In this document: positions 21,666 through 32,943 of the stretch, one piece after another
Layout: the number at the start of each line of letters is the position of its first letter
How positions within the stretch are numbered: position 1 is the stretch's first letter
Assembly (NCBI GenBank): GCA_001929475.1
Contig: LXFE01000167.1
Span: forward strand, 1-64,000
Direction: 5' to 3'
DNA from: Neolecta irregularis DAH-3
Lineage: Eukaryota; Ascomycota; Neolectomycetes; Neolectales; Neolectaceae
Length of the DNA: 64,000 bases
Notes under the pieces: model-generated
What the model was told of the DNA's origin: nothing
Database searches by the model: none
What the model saw: the letters and a program-made list of their open reading frames with translations, nothing else
Translations under genes and position numbers: made by a program

Positions 21666-24600
21666 CTACGGTATGCCAAACATCGATTTGAGATGTTTGA
21701 CGAGGCCCCATTCCTCCTTGGTGACATCATTTCGATAAAACTCCTTGAGTGTATCAATCGATTTACGACTGATTAATGAGTAGAGAACATCCGATTCATC
21801 CAGATGTCGTCCAAATAAAGGCTGACTTGAGCCTTCTATTTTAATGGCAACTCCTGCTCCGGCTTGGCCTTTCTTGACAGAATCTACCGTCTTGTGATTC
21901 ACTTCCATGCTTACTCTATAGTAAGGATCAGGAAGTAAGACAAAACTAGTGACTTACATCCTACCGAGCTCCATTGTAATCTTTTCATGAGTAACAGGGT
22001 CTATTTTTAGCGCACATATGGGTGTGCCGACCTTTAGCACACCTTCTGCTACATCAACGCCAAGAACGATTGGGTCCTTTTTATTGAAAACAGCAAGGGT
22101 TTTCAAAATACATGGGAATACCACCTGGTGAGCTGATTCCTTACGCCGAAGTTCCGTAATTTCTTTTTGATAGGCGGTAAAAGCATCGAATAGGTGGTAA
22201 ATGATATTTGCCGAAAATATCTTCACCCCAACTTCTTCCGCTAAAACTTCTGCGTCCTTGTCAACTTTGACATCGAAACACAATATAACTGCAAGCCTAA
22301 AATTCTGTCAAAATACGGATGACAGCCGTCATTTCATACTCTTTGGCTTTCTCGAGCATCGTTCCAGCTCTCATAATATCCTTCTTGTATACAGGACCAA
22401 TGTTAATCGCCGAAACTGGTATTTTACTGGTTCTCAGGAATTCGAGCAAAGCTTCGAGAGAACCAAGCGTTGATGCTTGAACGCATACACCACGTCCAGA
22501 AGTATCAATACGACTCATCAAATCTTGTAGGTCCTCCATGACTTCATCCTTCAAGTCTTCTTCGTCATCATCAGGTCCAACTACAAGCAATCGAGACCCG
22601 GCAATAGCTTTTTCGAGATCGTGAGCGGTAATCTTGACTCCCAAAGCAGCCTTGACTTCTTTGTGGTGGACGTAAGTTCCCTTAACTCGCATTTCTTTGA
22701 GAGGTTGAGGAGTCAGTAACGCACGGACATTCGTTGCAATTGCTCCATTTAGACCACAAAGCACAATACGATCACCTTCACGTAGGACACCGTTCGAAAG
22801 AACTACATCTATCGTCGTCCCGAGACCTTCAATAACTTTTACTTCAAGGACAGTGCACTCGAGTTCGGATAAGTACATCAATGTATCGCTCATACGATTT
22901 TGAGTGAGGCTGACAAGAAGCATCAGCATATCGGGTACGCCTTCGCCTGTAATAGCCGATGTTGGCACCAAAGAAACATTTTTTGCCATATTCTTGTTTT
23001 CCCAATAAACCTCTGAATTGAGACCTTGCTCAGCCAAAGCGACTTTGGTGTCAAGGAGACGCTTCTCGAACTCGTTCCTAACGGCTTGCGTCTGTTTGGA
23101 TAGAGATTCGCGAACAGCACAGTCAGGAGTTGCTTGCCACAGGTAAAGACGATCGATCTGAGATGTAAGAGCCAGAGTGAACGATGGTATATACTTTATT
23201 CAAAGCGACAATGAAGGGTGTCTTTTTATCTCTCAACAATCGTAATGATTCGATCGTCTGAGGTTCGAGACCGTGCATGATATCGATGACAAGGATTGCG
23301 ATATTGCACAACGATGAGCCACGAGTTCGAAGGTTCGTAAAAGATTCATGTCCCGGGGTATCAATGACCAGAAGACCAGGAACTTTATACTCTTGTTTCC
23401 CGTCCTAAAGCTTCGTCAGAACCCTATCTACTGCACGAACCTTATTGAGACAAAAGGTCTTCTTCTTGATTACATCCATTGGGAAATACGTTGCACCGAT
23501 TTGTTGAGTAATACCACCAGCTTCACCTTCTTGGACGTTCGTCTGACGGATCTTGTCGAGAAGTTTAGTTTTACCAGTATCGACATGGCCGAGAATACAG
23601 CATATGGGCGAGCGTAGATCATCTTTCGAGCGTGCTGCCAATGCTTCCTGGTGACGTTTCTGCTGTTAGAAGCATTCCTCAATGCAGACAAACCTCCCTG
23701 CGATCAGCAGCTTCGACCTTCCGCTGAGCTTCCATCTTCCGTGTTGTGGATTGTAGTACTTCGTCATCTTCAGAATTAGTACCGCTCTCGTCTTCATTTC
23801 CATCCTGGCCCTCGTCCTCGTCTTCACTGTGTGACTTCTCTTCATCGATATTATCGAGTGCTTTGGATAGAATAGGTTTTAAGGATTTCTCATTATCCGA
23901 GGGAATATCCCATGAATCTTTCACGTCATCATCACTCTGTATGCCAGCTTCCCAATCGTCTGCAACAATTATTTCATCCTGTTCGACCGGTTGTGCTATG
24001 ACAATGGCCTCGGACTGCTCGGGCGGGTTGGCAGCTTCTATCGCTATTTCTTTCACAGCAATTTCCGTTTGCTTAGCTCTATCACCCTTCTTTTTCCGCG
24101 AACCATAGGCAGGTCGCCTAGGCCTCAAATCCGCCGAATCTGCTTGTTCAAGACCAGCCACAATTATATTTCCTGCCTCAAGCATTTGTTCTTTTCGCCG
24201 TTCAGCCATCTTTTGTTGCTCTTTTTGTCTTTTCGTAAGATATTTTCCGGATGCTTTCAATTGCTCCTTCTTGGCCTAAACTTGTAAGACACGACTTTAT
24301 GTACTGAAGCATATCCTCTCGCGCTCCTTCTTGAGTTGTTTCTGTTCCTCGATCCGCTGAGCATCCTCGGCGGCCTTGCGTTCTTCCTCTTCTATACGCC
24401 TGATATTAGTTCATATCTTTCAGAAAGACGTCCAATTTCTCTTCTGCTTCGGCGCGCAGTCTCGCTTCCTCTGCCGCCCTTTGCTGCTCCACAAGTTTAC
24501 GCAGAGCACCGACAGGGGCTTTGGACTTTTTTGGAATAGGCTCGGTAGCCTTAGTCTTCTTCTTCTTCTTCTTCCTAGAGCATTAACAAAAACTGCGGTG

Positions 24601-25188
24601 ATATGACACACTTGGTTGAGGCTGTTGTACCTTCCTGTTCATCCCTAGAGGCACCCTCTTCATTTTCGGGTCTGTTGTTGTCAGTAATTTCAGACCCTGG
24701 CTCAGAAGCTTCTGTCTTCCGAGTCTCTCCCTTGACCTCTGTTATATATTTGTCGATTGGATCGCTTCTTGTAATCAAAGAATTCTTTTTCTCCATCTAT
24801 GCAAATCTCAATGTCTTGAAGAAAATTAACATACCTGTTCATTTTTCTTCGCCTTTTCTCTCTCCTTTTCCTTTTTCGATTTAATCCGAAATTCCGAACT
24901 CTCATCGCCATTTTGAATATTTGAGTGGGTTTCATCTTCAGATACGGGCGAGGATGCCTCTTCCAGTCGCTGTTGTTTCTTCGCTTTGCCCTTCTTAGAT
25001 CCTTTCTTTAAGGTTGACATGAGGCCTCCAAAGTCATCATCAAGTCGATCGGTGTCTTCTTGATGGTGCAAAATCGCGGCATTTGAATCAATGGGCCCTT
25101 TAGGTGTTTCTTGAAAAGCATCGTGGCCAAGATCCTCATCCCACCGATCCTCCAGGGCCTTCTTTCCCTTGGTTCCTTGTTTACCCAT
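21666..25188 (-). CDS. FUN12: Translation initiation factor eIF5B, subunit-joining GTPase
   Basis: The IF2-type GTPase that joins the 60S subunit to the initiation complex. The ATG at 25188 opens [16 protein letters not shown], and the N-terminal third is the usual Lys/Glu-rich low-complexity region. The G domain shows G1 [12 protein letters not shown], the [14 protein letters not shown] switch I, DTPGHESF (G3) and the NKV(D) G4 region. The family segments [27 protein letters not shown] and [15 protein letters not shown] follow, and the protein ends [11 protein letters not shown]. Several short introns interrupt it. It looks complete and functional. Confidence 0.95.
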
Positions 25189-25523
25189 GCTGGCTCTTTA
25201 CAACCAGCTGTGTGACGTTGCTTGAACAGCGAAATCTTTCCGTAACCGGCAGCAATGTTGCAACGAAACAAGATACATAGATAAATCCAATCGGGGGTAA
25301 AATTTATCCTAGTATACACTATCTGTATATACCTTCGTATAGATGAGCAAAAAGAACCGGGAGTTGGCTCGACCAAAAAAACGCCTCTATCAAATCTGAG
25401 CATTGCCTCAACCGGACGCCTGTCGGATGCATATCATACCGAGATCTGGTCACTAGCTGCCTGATTCAAACCCTCCAGTTAAATCGTCTCGGAAATTTTG
25501 GGAAATAACTTCGATTATCCCAT
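25189..25523. promoter_or_regulatory. Divergent promoter: eIF5B / TMEM184-like gene
   Basis: A 335-bp region between outward-facing start codons. It shows AT-rich stretches but no motif I can name with confidence. Confidence 0.45.
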
Positions 25524-27616
25524 ATGGTTGGGTTCAGTCGTGGTACTGGCCAGAAACTAGGTTTGTTCTTGTCGCTATTGGCTACTCGGCCGATGTTTTG
25601 TCTTGGAGAATAGCATTTGATCTTGTCTAGGAACTGCTGTGAATATATGTGCAGCCATCCTTACGTTCGTAGCATGCGCTCTCTCCGCCATTTCAATGTG
25701 GTATCAACTCAAAAATTACCGAAAACCTCTCCTCCAGCGATTTGTCAATCGAATTCTCTTGATGTGAAGAGCATATAGTGTTAATCAAGCTTATTATCTT
25801 CAGGGTTCCTCTCTACGCAATTTGCTCGTGGTTTGCTCTTTCGTCATTTATTTTAGCCGATATTTTCGATCCTATCCGAGACATCTACGAGGTACGATCA
25901 ATCTGTGCGCTAAACTTACGATCGAGGCTTTCGTGATATATTGCTTCTTCAATCTGTTGATTAATTATCTCGGGGGCGAACGATCCGTCATTATAATGAA
26001 TTATGGAAGGCCGCCCATCAACCATCCATGGCCGTTGAATCACTTTTTCAACAAGGTTGAGATAGGTGACCCCCACACCTTCCTCGCAATCAAGCGGGGC
26101 ATTCTTCAGTATGCTTGGATGAAGCCAATTCTTGCGGTTGCGACTATCATTATGAAAGTTACTGGGACTTTTAAGGAAGGTTATATTGGCCTAACTTCTG
26201 GATATCTTTGGTCTGGGTTACTGTATAACGCTTCCGTGACTATATCTCTATATTCATTGGCGCTCTTCTGGGTATGCGAGAATCAGGACTTAAAGCCCTT
26301 CAGGTATTTGTTCGTCATTGTCCAGATCTTACCCATAGACCAATGCCCAAATTTCTCAACATAAAACTGGTAATATTTGCATCCTACTGGCAAGGATTTT
26401 TGCTTTCGATTTTGGTTTGGATCGGGTTTCTTCCCACAGTAAGTGAATACACTACTGATAACCTTGCTCGTGCGATTCAGGACGCATTGATTTGCATCGA
26501 AATGCCCTTATTCGCCATAGGTCATTGGTACGCCTTTTCATATAAAGATTACTGCGATGCATCTATATCATCAGCACGATTGCCATTCCGACATGCCCTT
26601 CGTGATTCTTTTGGACTAAAAGATGTCATTGAAGATACGAAAGACACTTTCCTCCGAGGACGACGGTATGGGTATAGGGCGTTTGATTCCAGCGAAGCTA
26701 TAAGGGCATATGAGGGTGCTGGGCGAAATGCTCGAATGTCTGAAGGACTGCGATATACCCGTGATGGTAAAGGAAAGTATTGGTTACCACCTCCAACAAG
26801 TTCAACCAGCCTTCTGTCTCGATTTGCCGGTTCCGGTTATACAGTTGCTGCGCCAGAGCATATTCGTAGGGCTTGCGAAGGCATACGAAGGGAGGGCAGG
26901 GAGACTGAAGACATCGAAACCAAATTGGACCAAGGTGACGAAGAATTGTTCAAAAAAGCCCGCACATTAGAGTTTGGAGATTACAATGTTCGAAAATTCT
27001 ATGATATAGACTTGCTAATGCGTAGTATCCTGTTATTCCTGTTCAAGAACCTTGGCAAGAATGGGCTGAGAGAGAAAACCATCGTCACGCTCGAGCATCC
27101 GCACAAGAAAATATCCGAAAAGGCGTAGATGCGAAGATCGTAGCTTCATTGAATAAGGGGAAAGGGAAAGCCCTAAAGCTTGACGATTCTGCCAAAATTC
27201 TTCCACTACGGAGTAATTCCACTTCATCGTCTGCGTCCGCACCATCCACTATGAGTACACCTTCAGAATTTGGAAAAATCGAGAAGGACGGACTGAGAGA
27301 TCTTGTATATAGTGATCCCGTGGAAGAGGAGCGGCTAAGGGTTCGAGGTCGAAAACAAGGACCATTGTTAGCTAATATAGATCCGAAAGTCTTCATTGAT
27401 GCTTTGGATGGAAGAGTTCAACATGGAAATGTAGACCCTTCAGAACAGCCCGCAAAGTTCGCCATCGGTAATTTTGGGGAGCTGATCGAAGAATCGACCG
27501 CTTTCATTTCAAAATCCGAACCACCGACATCCAGTTATAAAGTATCTTCTGATCCTTTTATCGCTGCCAGCTATGGGTCATTCAGAGAAGAACGGACAGC
27601 ATGGGAAAAGAAATAG
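25524..27616 (+). CDS. TMEM184 / OST-alpha (DUF300) family membrane protein
   Basis: A multi-spanning membrane protein of the organic solute transporter alpha family, usually found on the vacuole or endomembranes in fungi. After a short first exon (ATG 25524, exact splice uncertain) comes a first membrane helix (VNICAAILTFVACALSAISM). Then RKPLLQRFVNRILLMVPLYA and WFALSSFILADIFDPIRDIY follow, and the family hallmark FNLLINYLGGERSVI. Four more helices run to EMPLFAIGHWYAFSY. The cytosolic tail (PFRHALRDSFGLKDVIEDT onward) is long and Ser-rich and ends RTAWEKK. Introns of 35-40 nt are inferred, for example one ending before YPVIPVQEPWQEW. The substrate is unknown. Confidence 0.88.
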
Positions 27617-27713
27617 AATTATTTCAGAGGAGTTTGGGCATTTTGCATCATAATGGGGTTTGTCTTTATGTAGTGTCATTTTCTTTATTTCATACCCACA
27701 AATCTTGGTTGCA

Positions 27714-28399
27714 TTAGAAGCCTCTACCAACGCCCGACCAAACTCCCTTTATTAGTGCATCATCGCGTACATTTAGAAGTCCAGTTGATTTCTTTGTTTT
27801 GTTAGATTCTTCCACGGCAGCAGATATATCAGCAATATTTGTCTCTACTACCATCCCACCAGAAATAATTTCAGAGAGGACATGATGAACTTCTTCAAAA
27901 TTGAATATCTGAGCTTTTAGTTAATGCTGTTACGATGAATTTACCAGATCCAGCTCACAAACATTTTCAAATGAGCGATCTAGACTCTCCACGAAAACCT
28001 TTTTGTTTGAGTGAGCTACAGCTACAGCTTTGGCTTGTATTGTACCTGTATAAGATCCAGAACAGCCAGTTCGCATTCGCTCTCGTCTACCACAAACACA
28101 AAGTAAAGGGTGGCATAATGACGATATATCACTCGGACGTCTTCCCCTCCAATCAATTTACTTCCTTCCAAGAAGTTGCATGCTGATGCTAAGCGAGCTG
28201 AAACTAAGCCAAAAATCTCTTCAATCAACGATTTTTGTGTCTCAACGCTCTGAGAACGAGATCAGTCGAGCCTTGAAGGACAATTGAAGTACAATTGGTG
28301 TATAAAATTTTGTCAAGCGCGGTTGCCCGGATGTGTTGACTATTAAATATTAGTTGGAAGCTTGTAGGAATAAGCACGGATAATCACTGCATTAATCAT
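27714..28399 (-). CDS. APS3: AP-3 adaptor complex sigma subunit
   Basis: Small subunit of the AP-3 coat that sorts cargo from Golgi/endosomes directly to the vacuole. After splicing it reads MINAVIILNTSGQPRLTKF, YTPISVETQKSLIEEIF, NFLEGSKLIGGEDVRVIYR, HYATLYFVFVVDESECELA, VFVESLDRSFENVCELDL and FNFEEVHHVLSEIISGGMV. These are the diagnostic AP-3 sigma segments (IYRHYATLYF, GGMVxETN). Five exons are separated by introns of 38, 43, about 45 and about 32 nt. The C-terminal tail after VVETN is about 40 residues and ends GVWSGVGRGF. The gene is convergent with the TMEM184-like gene (97 bp apart). Confidence 0.93.
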
Positions 28400-28522
28400 A
28401 AGTGGATGGAGGTTATGGCAGACCCATCGAACCTAACCCTGTCTAACTCCTCTACCCGTCATGCTCCAATATTGAGTTTGCACGAACCGCGCTGAAAAAT
28501 CTTCTTGAGGTCTGAAGGATAG

Positions 28523-31500
28523 ATGAATCCGAATAAGCACCAACTTTTGCATCACACAATTGCAGCCTCCCCACAAATTAAATTTGCCTTATCTGGAGAA
28601 TTTCGGTACGACAGTCCACACGATCTCGTTCTTATAAAACACCACGCGATAGAGTTTTATGAACTGCAAGAAAGCGGAGAACTAATTTGTTTATCTAACC
28701 AGTTTCTGCCTTTTGGTATTCAAGATGCGAAAGTCTATCATCCTTCAACAGGAAGAAGCAACTTAGAACTAGGGTTACAACAGACGCAAGAAAAAGTTGA
28801 AATTGGGGAAGAAAGCTTCGATGTTGATATGATTGTATGTTCGACTGATACCGGAAAACTTCTCTACTTGACTTGGAATGATAATTTACCATGTCCTTCC
28901 AAATATGCCAATGGCGGAAAACTTCACCCTTTTGAATTAAGGGAAGACTCGTCATTTCACCAGGAGGGTTATTTTGAAATATATTGGGAGCTATGCTTGG
29001 GGCCCGTCGGCATGTTAGGTTCTTTAGGCAAGGAGGTTTCTGTGGATCCTCTGTAGGATGTCTTGGCGATAGAGCTCGACTAATTTTACAAGGTCACGAG
29101 CAGTAGCAGGTTCATTGAACATAGAACCCCTGAACTAATGATTCAGTATCTGCATGGGAGAGTTATGTTGCAATTCACATCCCGTTGAAATATACGAATG
29201 CAAAATCTCAACCCCTGCATGTCTCAAATTCTTTTTTGGATTCATTTTAATTGAAAGGTTATTGAGGTTGGTGATCTCATCTGGCACGCAGTATTTTTGT
29301 ATCCGCAGCCTGGGAGAGAAGAAAGATTACTGCTGGCTATATATATGACTGAGTATGTCTCTTAAGATATGCTTGAACTAAGAGGAGGGGCCATGACTAT
29401 TTGCGCCTGTTTGAATGGTTCGTCGGACGCCCAATTCACGAATTCCATCGAAAAGGAAGCTTGCCTCTGCAGCAAGGTATTGTCTCAAATATGTATAGGT
29501 GATGACAGGAGGAATGACTCGTCCGTTACATCTTTTATCGTTGGCATCTGAGCCAGAAGCTTTTGTGCTAATAACTGTCTTTGAGATCCAGACTGATTAA
29601 TTTCTAACGTCTAGAAAACAAAGATCTTTTCATTTACCGCGAAGGACATCATTTCTGGCAACATTGAGCCTCAAGAAGAACAATTATTACCGGACTCGAT
29701 CGGTATTCTTAATGCCATCTCACGTTGTCCAATGCCAAATCGAACATGGGAGTCTTTTTGGGCAATTTCAGACTTAGGGACTATAGTGAAACTCACTTTT
29801 GTCTCAGGAACACTTGATCGTGAAAGTTTAGCATTCCCTGCTTCGTTGGACAACAATTCACAACATATTCTTCCCGGTTCAGTGCTTGTTAGTATACCTG
29901 TGGACAGCCGAACGGTTGATATACTATTTGTAGGTGGAGATGCAAGCGATTCTGCGTTATACCTTCTCGAGCACGATTCTTTTGGCTCAAGTGGGCATCC
30001 AAATCTCATACATTTGTCAAGTATTCCAAGCTGGGGAGCTGTCCGCGACGCAGTGATAGCGCCCCCGAAGGATCCAGGTAATGAATTGTCTTCAAGGAAT
30101 CAGGCTCTTTTATTTGTCGCTTCTGGCTTTGATAACGCAGCAAGCGTTTCCAGATTGCAGATTGCCCATCAGGGCTCAGTAGTCCATGAGACAGAAATCC
30201 AGTAGGAAGCTCTCATTTCCCTCAATACTGATTATTAGGGCTGAGAATTTATGGTCATTGATACATGCAGAGCAGTCATTACTTATAATATCGACGCCTT
30301 GGGGCTCACAAGCCATGACTCGAAGTTGTTCGAACGAACTTGAAGGTTGTAGTGAGCGAGTGGGATTGTTGGAGGAGGAACCAACTTTAGCCGCAGAGAG
30401 CTGGAATACAATCCTTACTCAAATCACTCCTTCCCAAATCCGATTGAGCAAAGCGACCTTTGACGAACGCTCTCAAATGACCAAGATATCGTTGACTGAT
30501 ACATCTCGTCAATACCTCGTCGCTGATGTTTGCCAGGACTTGATTGTGGTAGTTATCAAGTCTACCCCCACCCCTAAACTCGCTATTGCCCGATCTGTAT
30601 GCGAAAGCGGGTATTTAGAAGATTCACCTCTGGTTTGACAATAAGAGCGCTGTTCATACAATGGACACAATGTACTGTTAAGTTAGAAGCCCAGCCATCG
30701 CTAGTACGGATATTTCTCTCTAACAGGTACGCATTCATTGTGAGCATCATACATCCTTAAACCATAGGTTTGAAAACCAGCATGATTATTGCATGGTTCT
30801 CGTGTCACTACACAATGGCGAAGTTCTGCTCTTTACAGTCTCTCGCCGTGACGTACCAGAACTGCATTTGTCTGCCAAAGAAATTCTCCATCACGGCATC
30901 GCAGCCCAGAGTGTCAGCCAATATCATCATAGGCCATCTATTATTGATCATGCAGCACTTCTCTCGAATCATTATCGTCAATTGCTAGTACTCGGGAGTC
31001 GCTCTGGAATCTTGATTCTTTGGGAACTTTTTAAAATCGACGGTTCTCTTCGCTAGATGCTTCAATGTTGACGTATCAGGGTTTCTAAAGTTTGGATCAC
31101 GCATAGAGAGAATGATTGATGGGAATCCTGTCCATCTCGATCCCTGCTACACATCGCGATATCAACCTTGGACGTCTTGTCTTGTAATGACGGCAGATAC
31201 CCAAATATTAAGACTGGATGGTCACTTGATAGCAATAGCGACTCTGATTATCCAACCTACCGGATTCGAAAAAGGACACCAAATGAACATTTGCGGAAAA
31301 TCGATATGCATGAACGAGCAAAAGTTTTTAAGGGTCACTCCATTTAAATTTGATGATGAAGATAACCGACATTATCAAAGCTTTGCATCTGTTTCCGAAA
31401 AAGATAATATTCGAACACTAAAATTTATCAAAATCAGGATGAGAAATACGATATTAGTGATGAAATTCTACCTTCCTATTAGTGTAGGTCATTCCACCGA

Positions 31501-32903
31501 GATAAGGTCAGAAGCACTTACGACGTAGAATCCTAAACGAATGATATATTCATCTCATCTCGATCTTCTTGTACTGTCTTTGAACCCATCATCGACCTCA
31601 GATCAAACTCTAGCCCAAGAGAGATTTGCTTTTCTAGATCCCCGGAGGTATGTAATACTAATTAGCCCCTGAAAATTCATTGATTAGTGGTCATTTTCTG
31701 ATGCAGCAGGAGGAAGGTCAACAAGCTATATGTTCTACAATCATAGGTCTGAATGACTTGATTACTTCTATGACAAGTGTGATATCTGCTCCGGTTGACC
31801 ACTAACTGCAAGTTTGTTCGATCTTATTGTCCGGATCTCTGGAAAATGTTTTAGTTGTGGGCCTCACAAACCAGTCCCGTAGTAAAATATTTCGGTGTCT
31901 AGTTTTCAATATAAGCCGAGGTGGTAGCCGAGTATATATGAATACTCTTGATGAGATTACCTGCAATGGCCTTGTGAGTGAAGTTGTCGGAATCGATGAA
32001 TATGGGTAGGTTTGTTCATTTCTTCGAGGAGGTTGAAAATAGAATCATCGCTATCTGCTCTGGATGCGATCTGATCTTTTATAGATGGATTTCAAGCCAA
32101 AACTCGTGTGTTGCCTTGCATTACCTTATCTAACGCGATAGCTTCCAACCTTTGCCTTGTGGTCCCTTCCGTCTGAGATCAGCAGTAATTCGTTTCCATT
32201 ATTCCGAAAACGTGTTATGTGCTGTATTGCCAAATGATCCTACCACGCTTTTCAAACTTCAAGTCGGTATTATGGGTGACGATGGAATCCCGACCATAAC
32301 CTTTTGCATGCATGAGGGGTAGATCATCCCGGCCTAATTTCGTCGAATAATTTCAAGATACTCGCTGGCGCCATCAAATGGAATTGCTCTTTCCTCTTGT
32401 GGCTCTGGGAATCTTGTTCAAGCAAACAGAAATGGCACAGTAATATTCTGGTCAAGTAATATATTAACAAATAAATTACTTTCTCACTATAAGATGTGCC
32501 CACTAATCAGGGTTTGTCAGATGAGGTCATTGAAATTCAATTGAAATCTCGAAGCATCGCAATTCTCCCGCGACCCGAACGGAGAGACATTCTTACAGTT
32601 GCAATCAATGGTGAAATCACACGGATCATATCGCTTTCTACTTTTCAGTATTACCTCTTGTCTCAGATAGAGAATGCACGTTCACAGGAAAATTCTCCCG
32701 AAAAAAGTCTTGGTATGTTTAAATCAAATTTGTCCTAACCTGAAGGTCATTCCAAGGATGGCGGTTTTTGGGTGGAGAATGGCGACTTTTTGGCTAGTAT
32801 AAGATTCAACTTTGAAACTGCAGCGTTGATAAAATCTTTGAGCAAGAACGAACAAGATGATGTAAACGAATTGAGAAAGGCGTTGGATTTTGTTTTTCCA
32901 TAA
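28523..32903 (+). CDS. CPSF-A / MMS1 N-terminal superfamily beta-propeller protein
   Basis: A large, many-exon gene of about 1,300 codons. The N-terminus (MNPNKHQLLHHTIAASPQIK, then HDLVLIKHHAIEFYELQESG) resembles the MMS1_N domain of fungal DDB1/Rik1/Mms1/SAP130-like triple-propeller proteins. The C-terminal exons (EVIEIQLKSRSIAILPRPER, TVAINGEITRIISL, and SIRFNFETAALIKSLSKNEQ) fit the CPSF-A end region and stop at 32901-32903. Such proteins are scaffolds in cullin-4 ligases, splicing or polyadenylation. I cannot assign this one to a specific complex. It most resembles the filamentous-ascomycete proteins annotated as Mms1-domain or thermotolerance proteins. Intervening exons between 29,050 and 32,500 are short and their borders were not all resolved. 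Confidence 0.7.
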
Positions 32904-32943
32904 AAATATCAGAAATTCATTGTAGGTACAGTACATATAATAC

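Noticed and set aside
25008-25403. Possible longer minus-strand N-terminus before eIF5B
   Set aside because: The eIF5B start [16 protein letters not shown] is clear in another frame. The longer frame is random-looking.
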